64,000 bases of DNA from Erysipelotrichaceae bacterium. GTDB lineage: Bacteria; Bacillota_I; Bacilli_A; Erysipelotrichales; Erysipelotrichaceae. Each line of letters opens with the position of its first letter. The first letter of the stretch is position 1. Location: contig JAFWGU010000023.1 in NCBI GenBank assembly GCA_017512285.1, forward strand, positions 1 through 64,000. Reading direction: 5' to 3'. Positions 32,266 through 40,520 of this stretch are shown piece after piece. Position numbers and translations under genes: made by a program. Below the pieces are notes generated by a model. It was given only the letters and a program-made list of their open reading frames with translations. It ran no database searches and was not told where the DNA came from.

Positions 32266-33186
32266 ATGAAATCAGCGGAATACAGAAAGATACCTGATGA
32301 GTTTAATATCGGTTATGACTCATCAAGGGAGAAGAAACCGGAAGAAGAAAAGCGCAGGGGAATATACAGAATACTGCGTATCTTTGTTGCGGTTACCTTA
32401 CTGATATTCCCGTTAACGATCAGACAGGGGCTCATATCATTATTGCCGGAAGAGGAAGTAATACCGGATATTCCTCCAGTACTAGATCCCGTTACTCCTC
32501 CGGAACCAATCAGATATGAAATTAACGGCAGTACTTATAAGGCTGATGGAATCTATGTTCATTTCAACGAGAAAAACGGCTGGTTCTATGATGGCAAATA
32601 CTTCATCGGCTTCTCATGGGACGAATCGACAGGAAAGTACAGCGCAGCTGGAACTGTTCCTGATTCTGGTACTGCCGCAACTCTGACAAGCACTGTCAGT
32701 TATCTGAAATGCGAAGGTACCATTGAATCCAATGAGGCCAATGATGAACTGATAATGTATGAACCATTTGGCCAGAATGACAAACTGTTCATCAGAACCG
32801 AAGAAAAGATCAATGACAGGTTCATTGACATATTAAATTATGAAAACTTCTTGTTTGCCGGCTATTATGAAGGAAAGTATGTTCCTGACTTTGGTTTTGA
32901 TGCCTTGTATGTAAGTAGAATTGCCGCCGACGGCAGTAATATGGTTATTACCTTCGCTAATACCGCAAACAGTAATGTATCTGAAATAACTGCTTCATAC
33001 TCATATTCAGAAGGCGTTATAAGCATAAGCCTTGACTATCCGTTTGAATATGAACTGACTACTGATGCAGGAACGAAAAAATACATATTCAATGATCCGC
33101 TGGAAGCTGTAGTGTTTGCGACTGATGAAGGCATGTACATGGGAATGAACCTGTTCTGCTGGCAGGTATTTGAACTGGAAAACTGA
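32266..33186 (+). CDS. Hypothetical single-pass membrane protein
   Basis: 306 aa, not recognised. A charged cytoplasmic N-terminus of about 35 residues (EKKPEEEKRRG) is followed by one transmembrane helix (ILRIFVAVTLLIFPLTI) and a proline-rich linker (IPDIPPVLDPVTPPEP). An extracellular domain of about 230 residues follows, rich in Tyr, Phe and acids and probably beta-sheet. There is no good Shine-Dalgarno site before the ATG, which lies three bases after the MscS stop, so translation is likely coupled. The topology resembles cell-envelope or stress-sensing proteins, but no function is claimed. The stop codon overlaps a cre-like sequence. Confidence 0.75.
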   Translation: MKSAEYRKIPDEFNIGYDSSREKKPEEEKRRGIYRILRIFVAVTLLIFPLTIRQGLISLLPEEEVIPDIPPVLDPVTPPEPIRYEINGSTYKADGIYVHFNEKNGWFYDGKYFIGFSWDESTGKYSAAGTVPDSGTAATLTSTVSYLKCEGTIESNEANDELIMYEPFGQNDKLFIRTEEKINDRFIDILNYENFLFAGYYEGKYVPDFGFDALYVSRIAADGSNMVITFANTANSNVSEITASYSYSEGVISISLDYPFEYELTTDAGTKKYIFNDPLEAVVFATDEGMYMGMNLFCWQVFELEN

Positions 33187-33201
33187 TGTAAGCACTTTCA
33201 T
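33186..33201 (+). promoter_or_regulatory. cre-like sequence upstream of the pyr promoter
   Basis: ATGTAAGCACTTTCAT matches the cre consensus with one mismatch (central CA instead of CG) and has its near-palindrome. It lies 21 bases before the -35. Confidence 0.35.
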
Positions 33202-33222
33202 GAAAATTCAATTAGATTTATC

Positions 33223-33254
33223 TTGATTCTTGATTCCAATTGTGGTTATATAAT
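33223..33254 (+). promoter_or_regulatory. Promoter of pyrR-uraA
   Basis: TATAAT at 33249-33254 in an AT-rich context. Two TTGATT copies (33223, 33230) are candidates for the -35. The first gives a 17-base spacer to TTATAT at 33246 and 20 to TATAAT, so the pairing is unsure. Confidence 0.5.
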
Positions 33255-33256
33255 TA

Positions 33257-33350
33257 CAGTAACTTTAAATCGGTACAGAGATGCCGGCAAGTTCGATATA
33301 CATTTTTGGAATGTAATAGGGTCTTGCTGTGCGCAGGACCCTTTAATTTT
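33257..33350 (+). promoter_or_regulatory. PyrR-dependent transcription attenuator
   Basis: PyrR-binding hairpin: stem CGGTA (33271-33275) and TGCCG (33282-33286) closes the hexaloop CAGAGA, which fits the PyrR loop consensus CNGNGA. ATCG/CGAT extends it. Downstream, AGGGTCTTGC (33318-33327) and GCAGGACCCT (33333-33342) form a terminator followed by TTAATTTT. When UMP is plentiful, PyrR should bind the loop and favour termination before pyrR. Confidence 0.87.
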
Positions 33351-33365
33351 ACCGGGAGGACAGAC

Positions 33366-33902
33366 ATGAAGTTTAAGACTCAGATCATGAATGAAGCTGA
33401 TATAGAGAGAGCACTGGTAAGACTATCTCATCAGATCATTGAGAAGAACAATGGTCCTGAGGATATCTGTCTCATCGGCATCAAGACAAGAGGAGTACCT
33501 CTCGCTAACAGAATCGCCGAGAATATTTTCAAGATTGAAGGCAGTAAACTTCCTGTTGGATCACTGGACATTACAATGTACCGTGATGATCTCTCAAAAA
33601 TCAATATCGATCCCGTCATTAGCCATAGTGACATTTCTTTTCCAATTGAGGATAAGATAGTCGTTCTGGTTGATGACGTTATTTTTACCGGCAGGACCGC
33701 AAGGGCTGCCATGGATGCTCTGAAAGATTTCGGACGTCCAAGAAAGATCCAGCTATGTGTTCTTGTTGACAGGGGACATGCTGAGTTGCCAATCAAGGCA
33801 AACTATGTAGGTAAGAACATCCCGACTTCAATGAACGAAGTCGTACTGGTCAACCTTAGGGAAGTTGATCATGTTACGGGTGTTGTTATAAACGAATTAT
33901 GA
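33366..33902 (+). CDS. pyrR: Bifunctional pyr operon regulator / uracil phosphoribosyltransferase PyrR
   Basis: RNA-binding attenuator protein, 178 aa, with a phosphoribosyltransferase fold. The PRPP loop reads [21 protein letters not shown], and [13 protein letters not shown] and [13 protein letters not shown] are family motifs. It senses UMP/UTP and binds the leader hairpin just upstream. The start at 33366 follows GGGAGGA. The reading frame stays open further upstream, but that part is the RNA leader. Its TGA is followed by uraA 23 bases later. Confidence 0.97.
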   Translation: MKFKTQIMNEADIERALVRLSHQIIEKNNGPEDICLIGIKTRGVPLANRIAENIFKIEGSKLPVGSLDITMYRDDLSKINIDPVISHSDISFPIEDKIVVLVDDVIFTGRTARAAMDALKDFGRPRKIQLCVLVDRGHAELPIKANYVGKNIPTSMNEVVLVNLREVDHVTGVVINEL

Positions 33903-33925
33903 AAATGAAGGAAAGGAGAATTTTC

Positions 33926-35305
33926 ATGACAACAAAAAAAGATTCATATGGTTATTTACCACAGGAAAGGCCTGAGACAGGCAAACTTATTCTCTACGCA
34001 TTGCAGCAGGTAATCGTAATGTTCCCGGCTACAATCGCCGTAGCATTAATTACCGGTTTCCAGGTATCAACAACTATCTTCGCATCAGGTTTGGCAACCT
34101 TATGCTTCATCTTCATCACAGGCAAGAAGATTCCTCTGTATTACGGAAGCAGCTTTGCTTACTTATCAGCAGTATCTTCAATGGCAATGGCTGAAGGTAC
34201 AGCAGAACAGATCGCAGCATGGAGCGCTACAGGCGTCTTACCGGCAGAACTCATTTCAAAGGCTCAGTTCGGTATCATCATGAGCGGCTTCGTTTCAATC
34301 GCAGCTGGCTTATTAGTAAGAAAGTTCGGTAAGGAAACAATTGAAAAGATCCTGCCACCTACAATCACTGGTCCTATCTCAATGATCATTGGTCTTACTC
34401 TGGCAGTAAATGCCGTAGGCGATGCAATTAACCCAGCAGCAGAAAATCCAACAGCATGGCTGATCGTTTCACTGGTAACATTTATCTCAACAGTTCTTTA
34501 TTCAAAGTATCTCAAAGGATTCCTAGGACAGTTACCATTGCTGTTAGGTGCCCTGACTGGATGTGCATGCGCAGCAGTATTCTATTTCACAGGAACCAAC
34601 CTGTTCAGAACAATTCCTGATGTAGCTCTGGAAAGCTCATTATGGAGATTAGGTCCTATCGCCATTCCGGCATTCACATTACCAAAGTTCTCAATGACAG
34701 CATTATTAGGCATCATGCCAATTGCCATCGCAACAATTCCTGAATCAACAGCTCACATGTATCAGCTGGATGTATACGTAAATGACGTTGCCAAGAAGAA
34801 AGGTCAGAAGTTAGGATACAACTTAATAGACTTACTTGACCGCAACTTAATCGGTGACGGCTTATGCGACATGGTATCAGGTTTCGTAGGCGGTCCTGCA
34901 GGAACAAACTACGGTGAAAACATTTCAACAATGGCCATCACAAAGGTATTCTCAGTTCCAGTACTGGCAGCCGCCGCAATCATCGCAATGATCATCAGCT
35001 GCTTCACACCTCTGATCTCTGCAATCTATTCAATTCCAACTGCAGTAATCGGCGGTCTTGAAGTATACCTCTTCGGTGCCATCGCTGCTCAGGGTATCGC
35101 AATCATGATCGATAAGAACGTTGACATGTTCTCAAGCAAGAACATCGCTGTAATAGCTCTGATCATGATGATCGGTGTAGGCGGACAGTACGCATTCCCA
35201 GGTGGAAACATCCCATTCTTCGGCTTCAACATCCCATGTGTTGCCGGTGCATCAATCAGCGGCATCATCCTCAACGCTTTATTAAGCATTGGTGAAAAGA
35301 AATAG
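33926..35305 (+). CDS. uraA: Uracil permease (NCS2 family)
   Basis: 459-aa nucleobase:cation symporter of the NCS2/UraA family with about 14 transmembrane segments. Substrate-site signatures are visible: QQVIVMFPATIAV in TM1, an acidic residue in IPESTAHMYQLD (the Glu that binds uracil in TM8), and GGPAGTNYGEN in TM10. Uracil rather than xanthine is preferred because it shares the PyrR-controlled transcript. AAAGGAG at about 33912 precedes the ATG at 33926; an upstream in-frame ATG at 33899 overlaps the pyrR stop and has no ribosome site. Codon use is that of a highly expressed gene. Confidence 0.92.
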   Translation: MTTKKDSYGYLPQERPETGKLILYALQQVIVMFPATIAVALITGFQVSTTIFASGLATLCFIFITGKKIPLYYGSSFAYLSAVSSMAMAEGTAEQIAAWSATGVLPAELISKAQFGIIMSGFVSIAAGLLVRKFGKETIEKILPPTITGPISMIIGLTLAVNAVGDAINPAAENPTAWLIVSLVTFISTVLYSKYLKGFLGQLPLLLGALTGCACAAVFYFTGTNLFRTIPDVALESSLWRLGPIAIPAFTLPKFSMTALLGIMPIAIATIPESTAHMYQLDVYVNDVAKKKGQKLGYNLIDLLDRNLIGDGLCDMVSGFVGGPAGTNYGENISTMAITKVFSVPVLAAAAIIAMIISCFTPLISAIYSIPTAVIGGLEVYLFGAIAAQGIAIMIDKNVDMFSSKNIAVIALIMMIGVGGQYAFPGGNIPFFGFNIPCVAGASISGIILNALLSIGEKK

Positions 35306-35326
35306 TAAGTAATCATATATCATAAG

Positions 35327-35356
35327 AAAAAGCATGGCTTAAGAGTCATGCTTTTT
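35327..35356 (+). terminator. Terminator of pyrR-uraA
   Basis: AAAAAGCATG (35327-35336) pairs with CATGCTTTTT (35347-35356) around a 10-base loop. The stem ends in A/T and doubles as the T tract. Confidence 0.88.
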
Positions 35357-35365
35357 GCATATTTG

Positions 35366-35395
35366 TTGTTTGATAATATTTGTTTGTTATATATT
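35366..35395 (+). promoter_or_regulatory. Promoter of a probably leaderless HAD gene
   Basis: TTGTTT (35366-35371), 18-base spacer, TATATT (35390-35395). The -10 ends six bases before the ATG at 35402, so transcription should start at or next to the start codon. Confidence 0.5.
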
Positions 35396-35401
35396 AAGGA
35401 C

Positions 35402-36109
35402 ATGAAAACAATATTATTTGATTTGGATGGAACTCTCTTGCCAATGGTACAGGATGAGTTCGTAAGATGCTATTACGGATTGCTTTTAAGAAAACTTGAA
35501 CCTTTTCACGTAGATGGAAAGAAGTTCATTGATGCACTCAATTATGGCGCTTATCTTATGACTATCAACGATGGCACTGATACAAATGAACACGTATTCT
35601 GGAAAGGATATACAAAACTGATGGGAGAACCCGATATGGAAATGGTCAGTGCGATAAATGAGTTTTATGAAAATGAGTTTAATGAAGCCATTGTATCGAC
35701 AAGACCTGATCCTCTGGCTAGGAAGATCATAGATTTACTGAAGAAAAGGGGATACCAGATCATTCTGGCAACCAGCCCGCTGTTCCCCAGAAGTGCTACC
35801 TATAACCGCATAAGATGGGCAGGGCTTAGTCCTGATGATTTCATTACGGTTACTACCTATGAAACCAGCACTTCCTGTAAGCCGTCATTACTCTATTATC
35901 AGCAGCTGATCAATGAATATGATATTGATCCATCTTTAACAATGATGATCGGTAACGACGTTGGTGAAGACATGGTTGCCAGTAAACTGGGTTTTACGAC
36001 ATATCTGGTTACGGATTATATTGAAAACAGAGCGGGTGTCAGCTATGAGCCGTGTCTAAAGGGATCTCTTAAGAAACTGTATGAATATATTCTTGATAAA
36101 GTGCTATAA
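35402..36109 (+). CDS. HAD-superfamily hydrolase
   Basis: 235-aa HAD phosphatase, subclass I. Motif I is LFDLDGTLLPM, motif II ATSPLF, motif III lysine in SCKPSLLYY, and motif IV IGNDVGEDMVA. A helical cap of about 80 residues lies between motifs I and II. The start is chosen because motif I should lie within the first ten residues. AAGGA lies only two bases before the ATG, too close to serve, and the promoter -10 is six bases upstream. It is followed closely by a cation exporter with its own promoter. The substrate is unknown. Confidence 0.86.
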   Translation: MKTILFDLDGTLLPMVQDEFVRCYYGLLLRKLEPFHVDGKKFIDALNYGAYLMTINDGTDTNEHVFWKGYTKLMGEPDMEMVSAINEFYENEFNEAIVSTRPDPLARKIIDLLKKRGYQIILATSPLFPRSATYNRIRWAGLSPDDFITVTTYETSTSCKPSLLYYQQLINEYDIDPSLTMMIGNDVGEDMVASKLGFTTYLVTDYIENRAGVSYEPCLKGSLKKLYEYILDKVL

Positions 36110-36110
36110 T
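36102..36110 (+). promoter_or_regulatory. Extended -10 promoter of the CDF exporter gene
   Basis: TGC-TATAAT (hexamer 36105-36110) overlaps the stop codon of the HAD gene. No clear -35. Confidence 0.55.
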
Positions 36111-36138
36111 TATCAGGTACGAAAAAGAGGCGAGCTAA

Positions 36139-37245
36139 ATGGATAGAAATAAGGCGATCGTCAGAACCAGTCTGATTGGAATAGGAGTCAACCTGATACT
36201 TGTAGGCTTCAAGGCATTCGTAGGCTATCTCAGTGGTTCAATTGCGATCATCATGGATGCCATAAACAATCTTAGTGATGCACTGAGTTCTGTTATTACG
36301 ATCATTGGAACAAAGCTGGCTTCACGCAAGCCTGACAGAGAGCATCCTTTCGGTCATGGCAGAATTGAATACATCAGTTCCATCATCATTGCCATACTGG
36401 TCATAATGGCCGGCATTGCATCTCTGAGTGAGTCATGGCAGAAGATCGTTAATCCTGTTGAAGTCAACTATACAGCCGTTACACTTATCGTTGTATCAGC
36501 AGGTATTCTCGCCAAGTTCCTGCTTGGCAAGTATGTAAGGAAGAAGGGCGAGGAACTTTATTCTGATGCACTGATAGCTTCCGGCATGGATGCATCATTT
36601 GACGCCATAATCACATTCTCAACTCTGGCTGCTGCTCTGATTTATCTGGCATTTAATCTCAGACTTGAAGGTTACATCGGTATTGTCATTTCAGCACTGA
36701 TCATAAAATCCGGTTTTGAGATACTGATGGAAAGCCTCAGCAGCATCATCGGTGTTAGAGTAGATGATGAACTGACAGCTGAAATCAAGTCGACAATAAA
36801 TGAATTCCCTCAGGTAAATGGAACATTTGACCTGATTCTCCACAGATACGGTCCGGAACAGCTCATAGGCTCTGTTCATATAGCCGTAGATGATGAGATG
36901 ACTGCACGTGAAATTCACAGACTTACACACGACATTTCAACTCTGATATTCAAAAAGTACAACATCATACTGACGGTTGGAATATATGCTTCAAACAACA
37001 GTACTGAGTTGAGCAGAAAGATGAATGCCAGACTGAATGAACTGATCTCATGTAATCCAGAGATCCTGCAGATGCATGGGTTCTACATTGATGAGGAAAA
37101 CAGGAATGTATCATTTGACATGATATTTGACTATAACGTCAAAGAGACAGAAATGATAAAGAACAACATCATTGAGGAACTTAAGAAGGATTTTCCTGAT
37201 TTCTCGTACAATGTTGTCATTGACAGCAATTATTCAGAAAGTTAA
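36139..37245 (+). CDS. Cation diffusion facilitator (CDF) metal exporter
   Basis: 368-aa CDF-family antiporter with six transmembrane helices in the first 210 residues and a C-terminal cytoplasmic domain longer than usual. TM2 carries MDAINNLSDALSS and TM5 GMDASFDA. The DxxxD in TM5, where Zn exporters have HxxxD, fits the Mn/Fe-type CDFs (family rule). The loop DREHPFGHGRIEY is typical. The ribosome site is weak (GAGGCGAG). Manganese or iron efflux is the best guess. Confidence 0.88.
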   Translation: MDRNKAIVRTSLIGIGVNLILVGFKAFVGYLSGSIAIIMDAINNLSDALSSVITIIGTKLASRKPDREHPFGHGRIEYISSIIIAILVIMAGIASLSESWQKIVNPVEVNYTAVTLIVVSAGILAKFLLGKYVRKKGEELYSDALIASGMDASFDAIITFSTLAAALIYLAFNLRLEGYIGIVISALIIKSGFEILMESLSSIIGVRVDDELTAEIKSTINEFPQVNGTFDLILHRYGPEQLIGSVHIAVDDEMTAREIHRLTHDISTLIFKKYNIILTVGIYASNNSTELSRKMNARLNELISCNPEILQMHGFYIDEENRNVSFDMIFDYNVKETEMIKNNIIEELKKDFPDFSYNVVIDSNYSES

Positions 37246-37263
37246 ACAGCTTCGGCTGTTTTT
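37244..37263 (+). terminator. Terminator of the CDF gene
   Basis: AAACAGC and GCTGTTT pair around a TTCG tetraloop, followed by TT. It starts within the stop codon. Confidence 0.85.
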
Positions 37264-37341
37264 CTTTCAGGAAGGTTATTTATATACCGAGAATGCAGAC
37301 GGAAATATCTAGTTATTTCTGTCACAAATAAACATCAAAAA

Positions 37342-37350
37342 TGATACAAT
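37342..37350 (+). promoter_or_regulatory. Extended -10 promoter of the MATE gene
   Basis: TGA-TACAAT (hexamer 37345-37350) lies 23 bases before the ATG. The rest of the 110-base space after the CDF terminator is AT-rich and shows nothing else I can name. Confidence 0.5.
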
Positions 37351-37373
37351 TACTAGGGAAGGGAGAATGAGAC

Positions 37374-38723
37374 ATGGCTGACGACAAGAATCTTGATCTG
37401 ACTGAAGGCAAAGTTGGCATACAGATCTTCAGGTTCATCTGGCCTGTTCTTTTATCGAGCCTTTTCCAGCAGTTCTATTCACTGACAAATCAGCTTATCG
37501 TAGGAAACTATGTATCAAAGACTGCTCTTAGCGCAGTCAGTGCATGCACTACCATCACAATGCTGTTCAACTACTTCTTCGGCGGCATCGGATTAGGAGC
37601 CGGAATCGTAACATCACACACCTATGGTGCCAAGGACAGAGACAGGCTGAAGATTGCAGTTGAAACATCTCTGATCATTTCCATATTTGGTGGAATCATT
37701 CTTACCTTGCTTTCAGAAATGTGCATAGGGCTGATGATGAAGATGATCAACATCAATGATACACTTTATCCTATTGCCTATGATTATCTCAGAGTATATC
37801 TGATCGGTAACATTGCCGTGTTCATGTATAACATGGGATTCTATGTTTTACGATCGATAGGAGACTCACGACATCCTCTGTACTACCTAATTGCCTCAAG
37901 CGTGCTGAACATGATTCTTGGTGTTATCTTCGTAAGAAGATTTCATCTTGACGTGGTAGGTACTGCATTGGCTACCATTATCTCTCAGTTTGTCGTTGAT
38001 ATTCTCTGCTACAGACTGCTCGCCAAGAATGAAACGCTTAATCTGGACATAATGCACATGAGAATAGACTGGGATCTTACCAGGGAGATATTCCGTCTGG
38101 GAGTTCCGGCAGGGGTACAGAATACTCTTATCGGACTTGCAAACGTCACTGTTCAGGCTTATACGAACCTCTTCAGCAATGAAATAATTGCCGGAGTAGG
38201 AGTTGCCCAGAGAGTATCAAGCTACGCTCAGAGTCCTCTGCATGCCCTTACAACCGTATCTACCAGTTTCATTGGCCAGAACTACGGTGCCAAGAAATAT
38301 GACAGAGTACAGGAGGGGACAAGATACTGTCTGCGTCTTTCCAACATAATTTCCATAACTCTCTCAACACTGATATTCATCTTTGCCAAACCTCTGGTAC
38401 AGATGTTCAACAAGGACCCTGAGATCGTTAAATATGGTGTTGAAATGGTCAGGTTTACTGTCTACAGTACGATTTTCATAGGCTGGTCACATATATACAA
38501 TGGCGTATGCCGCGGGGCTGGAAATGTCAAACTCCCGATGATCATAGCCATATTCTCGCAGGTCATTGTCCGTTACATATATGTTACAGTTGCGTTCAGC
38601 ATATCAACAAGTATTTACCACGTTTATGTTGGAAGCTCCATTGGCTTCGTATTTGCCGGAATTGTTGCATCAATATACTTCAATTTCAGCAAGTGGACCA
38701 AGGAACATCATCTTCGCCCATGA
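37374..38723 (+). CDS. MATE-family efflux transporter
   Basis: 449-aa multidrug/toxin exporter of the MATE family with 12 predicted transmembrane helices, in two related halves. The opening GKVGIQIFRFIWPVLLSSLF, followed by FYSLTNQLIVGNYV, is typical of the DinF/NorM-like bacterial group. The second half shows GVPAGVQNTLIGLANV and STSFIGQNYGAKKYDR. GGGAGAATGAG precedes the ATG. Monocistronic. The substrate is unknown. Confidence 0.92.
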   Translation: MADDKNLDLTEGKVGIQIFRFIWPVLLSSLFQQFYSLTNQLIVGNYVSKTALSAVSACTTITMLFNYFFGGIGLGAGIVTSHTYGAKDRDRLKIAVETSLIISIFGGIILTLLSEMCIGLMMKMININDTLYPIAYDYLRVYLIGNIAVFMYNMGFYVLRSIGDSRHPLYYLIASSVLNMILGVIFVRRFHLDVVGTALATIISQFVVDILCYRLLAKNETLNLDIMHMRIDWDLTREIFRLGVPAGVQNTLIGLANVTVQAYTNLFSNEIIAGVGVAQRVSSYAQSPLHALTTVSTSFIGQNYGAKKYDRVQEGTRYCLRLSNIISITLSTLIFIFAKPLVQMFNKDPEIVKYGVEMVRFTVYSTIFIGWSHIYNGVCRGAGNVKLPMIIAIFSQVIVRYIYVTVAFSISTSIYHVYVGSSIGFVFAGIVASIYFNFSKWTKEHHLRP

Positions 38724-38726
38724 TAA

Positions 38727-38752
38727 AAAGAAATGCCCGAAAGGGCATTTTC
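38727..38752. terminator. Bidirectional terminator between MATE and adenine deaminase genes
   Basis: GAAATGCCC and GGGCATTTC pair around GAAA. On the plus strand TTTTC follows; on the minus strand TTTCTTTTTATC follows. It therefore serves both convergent genes. Confidence 0.88.
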
Positions 38753-40472
38753 ATATTTCTTCGTAAAGGGGGACCATCCTGATGTTTTCCGTATCCAGAT
38801 AACCCTTGTCAGTAAGTCTAAGATATGGAACGCAGGTTAGAGCAAGAAGACAGAAGTTCATTATCGTATTTCGGTGAACGTATCCCTGATCTTCAAATGC
38901 CTTACGAATTCTGATGAAGTCATCGGCAGTTTCCTCAACAGATCTGTTGCTCATGAGTCCGGCAACAGGTAAAGCAAGTGTACCAGTAACTTTGCCATCT
39001 AATACTGATACGATGCCGCCATTCATACTTATAACCTCTTTTACTGCTTTATGCATGTCTTCTTCGTTACAGCCCATGACGATCAGATCGTGACTGTCAT
39101 GACTGAGCGAACTTGCGACAGCGCCGGTTTTAAGACAGTCACCGCAGGCAAAACCATAGCTGACATTGCCATTAATGCCATGACGTTCAAATACCATTAC
39201 AAGTCTGCAATCCGTTTCCTGCCATTGAAGAATATTTCCAATTACTCTCATCCTGACTCTTCGTTCTGAGGTAATGTTTGTATTACATGATACCTCCATG
39301 ACTCTGACGCTGACTTCTCTGTCTTTTCCCGGCACGAAAACACTGAATCTGGCTATGTCAGGGATTGATAGTTTAACGGTTTGCTCAAATTCCTTGCCAA
39401 GCGAATAGTCATGTTTTTTTATTCCTTCAGTAATATCATAGATTTGTTTTCCTCTTTTAAAAGTAGCCAGAATACTAAGCTCACAAGGGTCATCTATGAT
39501 AACAAAGTCAGCAAGCTTACCAGGAGCTATTACTCCTCTGTCTCTCATGTTCATTCTGGCGGCAGGGGTATAGGTAGCACAGTAGATCGCGTACTCAGGT
39601 TTCATTCCAAGTCTTATGGCTTTCCTGACAATGTTATCAATATGTCCGTTTTTCACCAGTAAGTCAGGGAAGGTATCATCCGTAACGAAACTGAAGTATT
39701 CGTACAGGCTGTTATCAATAATGTAATCAATGATTTCCTTTTTAAGCATCATGTCCTGAATCTGTACGAACATGCCGTTTTCAAATCTCTGTCTTATTTC
39801 CTCCAGGTCGTGTTCACAATGGTCTGAGGTGATTCCTCTGTAAAGGAACCTGGCCAGATCAGCATACTTAAGCTGAGGGCAGTGACCTTCAAGAATGTAA
39901 TTGGGATCTTTCTCATGAACAATATCAATGAACTTTCCGACTTCAGAATCGTTTTCTTGTATGATTTCCTTGTAGTTCATTACCTCGCCAAGACACCATA
40001 TACCATCAGTATTCTTCAGTTCAAGCATGTCATCACATGTCAGTTCAGCTCCTGCTGTCTCATGATCCTTCATTACCGGTACGTTGCTTGGTATTGCGTA
40101 ATAGACGTCATAGGGAGCTTTCTGACCGTCCTTTATCATGGCATTGATTCCTGCCTTACCGCAGACGTTAGCTATCTCATGAGGCTCAGAAACGATCGTG
40201 GTAAGACCTCTTGATACGGTATAGTCGGCAAACGCTCTAGGTGTTACCAATGAACTTTCAATGTGCATGTGTATGTCAATGAATCCTGGGATGATATATT
40301 TGCCGGAAGCGTTAATTTCTTCATCGGCAGTAATTTCATTCTGTTTCTTTGTATCAACGTAAAGAAACTTGCCATCTTTGATGAAAATGTCAGCGTCTAC
40401 GAATTTCTTAATGTAAGAGTTAAGTACTCTGGCATTTCTGATGACCAGATCGGCATGGGATAGATCCTTCAT
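38751..40472 (-). CDS. ade: Adenine deaminase
   Basis: Amidohydrolase-superfamily adenine deaminase, 573 aa, turning adenine into hypoxanthine and ammonia for purine salvage. Metal and active-site motifs are GFIDIHMHIESS, GHCPQL, GITSDHCEHD and SFVTDDTFPD. The C-terminal half has the family-specific AdeC domain (SSLSHDSHDLIVMG). AAAGGAG precedes the start on the minus strand. It makes ammonia and a guanine precursor, both of which the GuaB/GuaA pair at the right end can use (inference). Confidence 0.93.
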   Translation of the reverse strand: MKDLSHADLVIRNARVLNSYIKKFVDADIFIKDGKFLYVDTKKQNEITADEEINASGKYIIPGFIDIHMHIESSLVTPRAFADYTVSRGLTTIVSEPHEIANVCGKAGINAMIKDGQKAPYDVYYAIPSNVPVMKDHETAGAELTCDDMLELKNTDGIWCLGEVMNYKEIIQENDSEVGKFIDIVHEKDPNYILEGHCPQLKYADLARFLYRGITSDHCEHDLEEIRQRFENGMFVQIQDMMLKKEIIDYIIDNSLYEYFSFVTDDTFPDLLVKNGHIDNIVRKAIRLGMKPEYAIYCATYTPAARMNMRDRGVIAPGKLADFVIIDDPCELSILATFKRGKQIYDITEGIKKHDYSLGKEFEQTVKLSIPDIARFSVFVPGKDREVSVRVMEVSCNTNITSERRVRMRVIGNILQWQETDCRLVMVFERHGINGNVSYGFACGDCLKTGAVASSLSHDSHDLIVMGCNEEDMHKAVKEVISMNGGIVSVLDGKVTGTLALPVAGLMSNRSVEETADDFIRIRKAFEDQGYVHRNTIMNFCLLALTCVPYLRLTDKGYLDTENIRMVPLYEEI

Positions 40473-40485
40473 GTAGTTGGCTCCT

Positions 40486-40520
40486 TTCCTTTGTAAAAAG
40501 AAAAGAACATTTAATGTTCT
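40486..40520 (-). terminator. Terminator of the metallophosphoesterase gene
   Basis: On the minus strand AGAACATTAAATGTTCT folds on itself and is followed by TTTCTTTTT, just after the stop and before adenine deaminase. Confidence 0.72.

Noticed and set aside
33240-33365. Upstream extension of the pyrR frame
   Set aside because: The frame is open, but this stretch is the RNA attenuator. PyrR homologues start at the ATG behind GGGAGGA at 33366.
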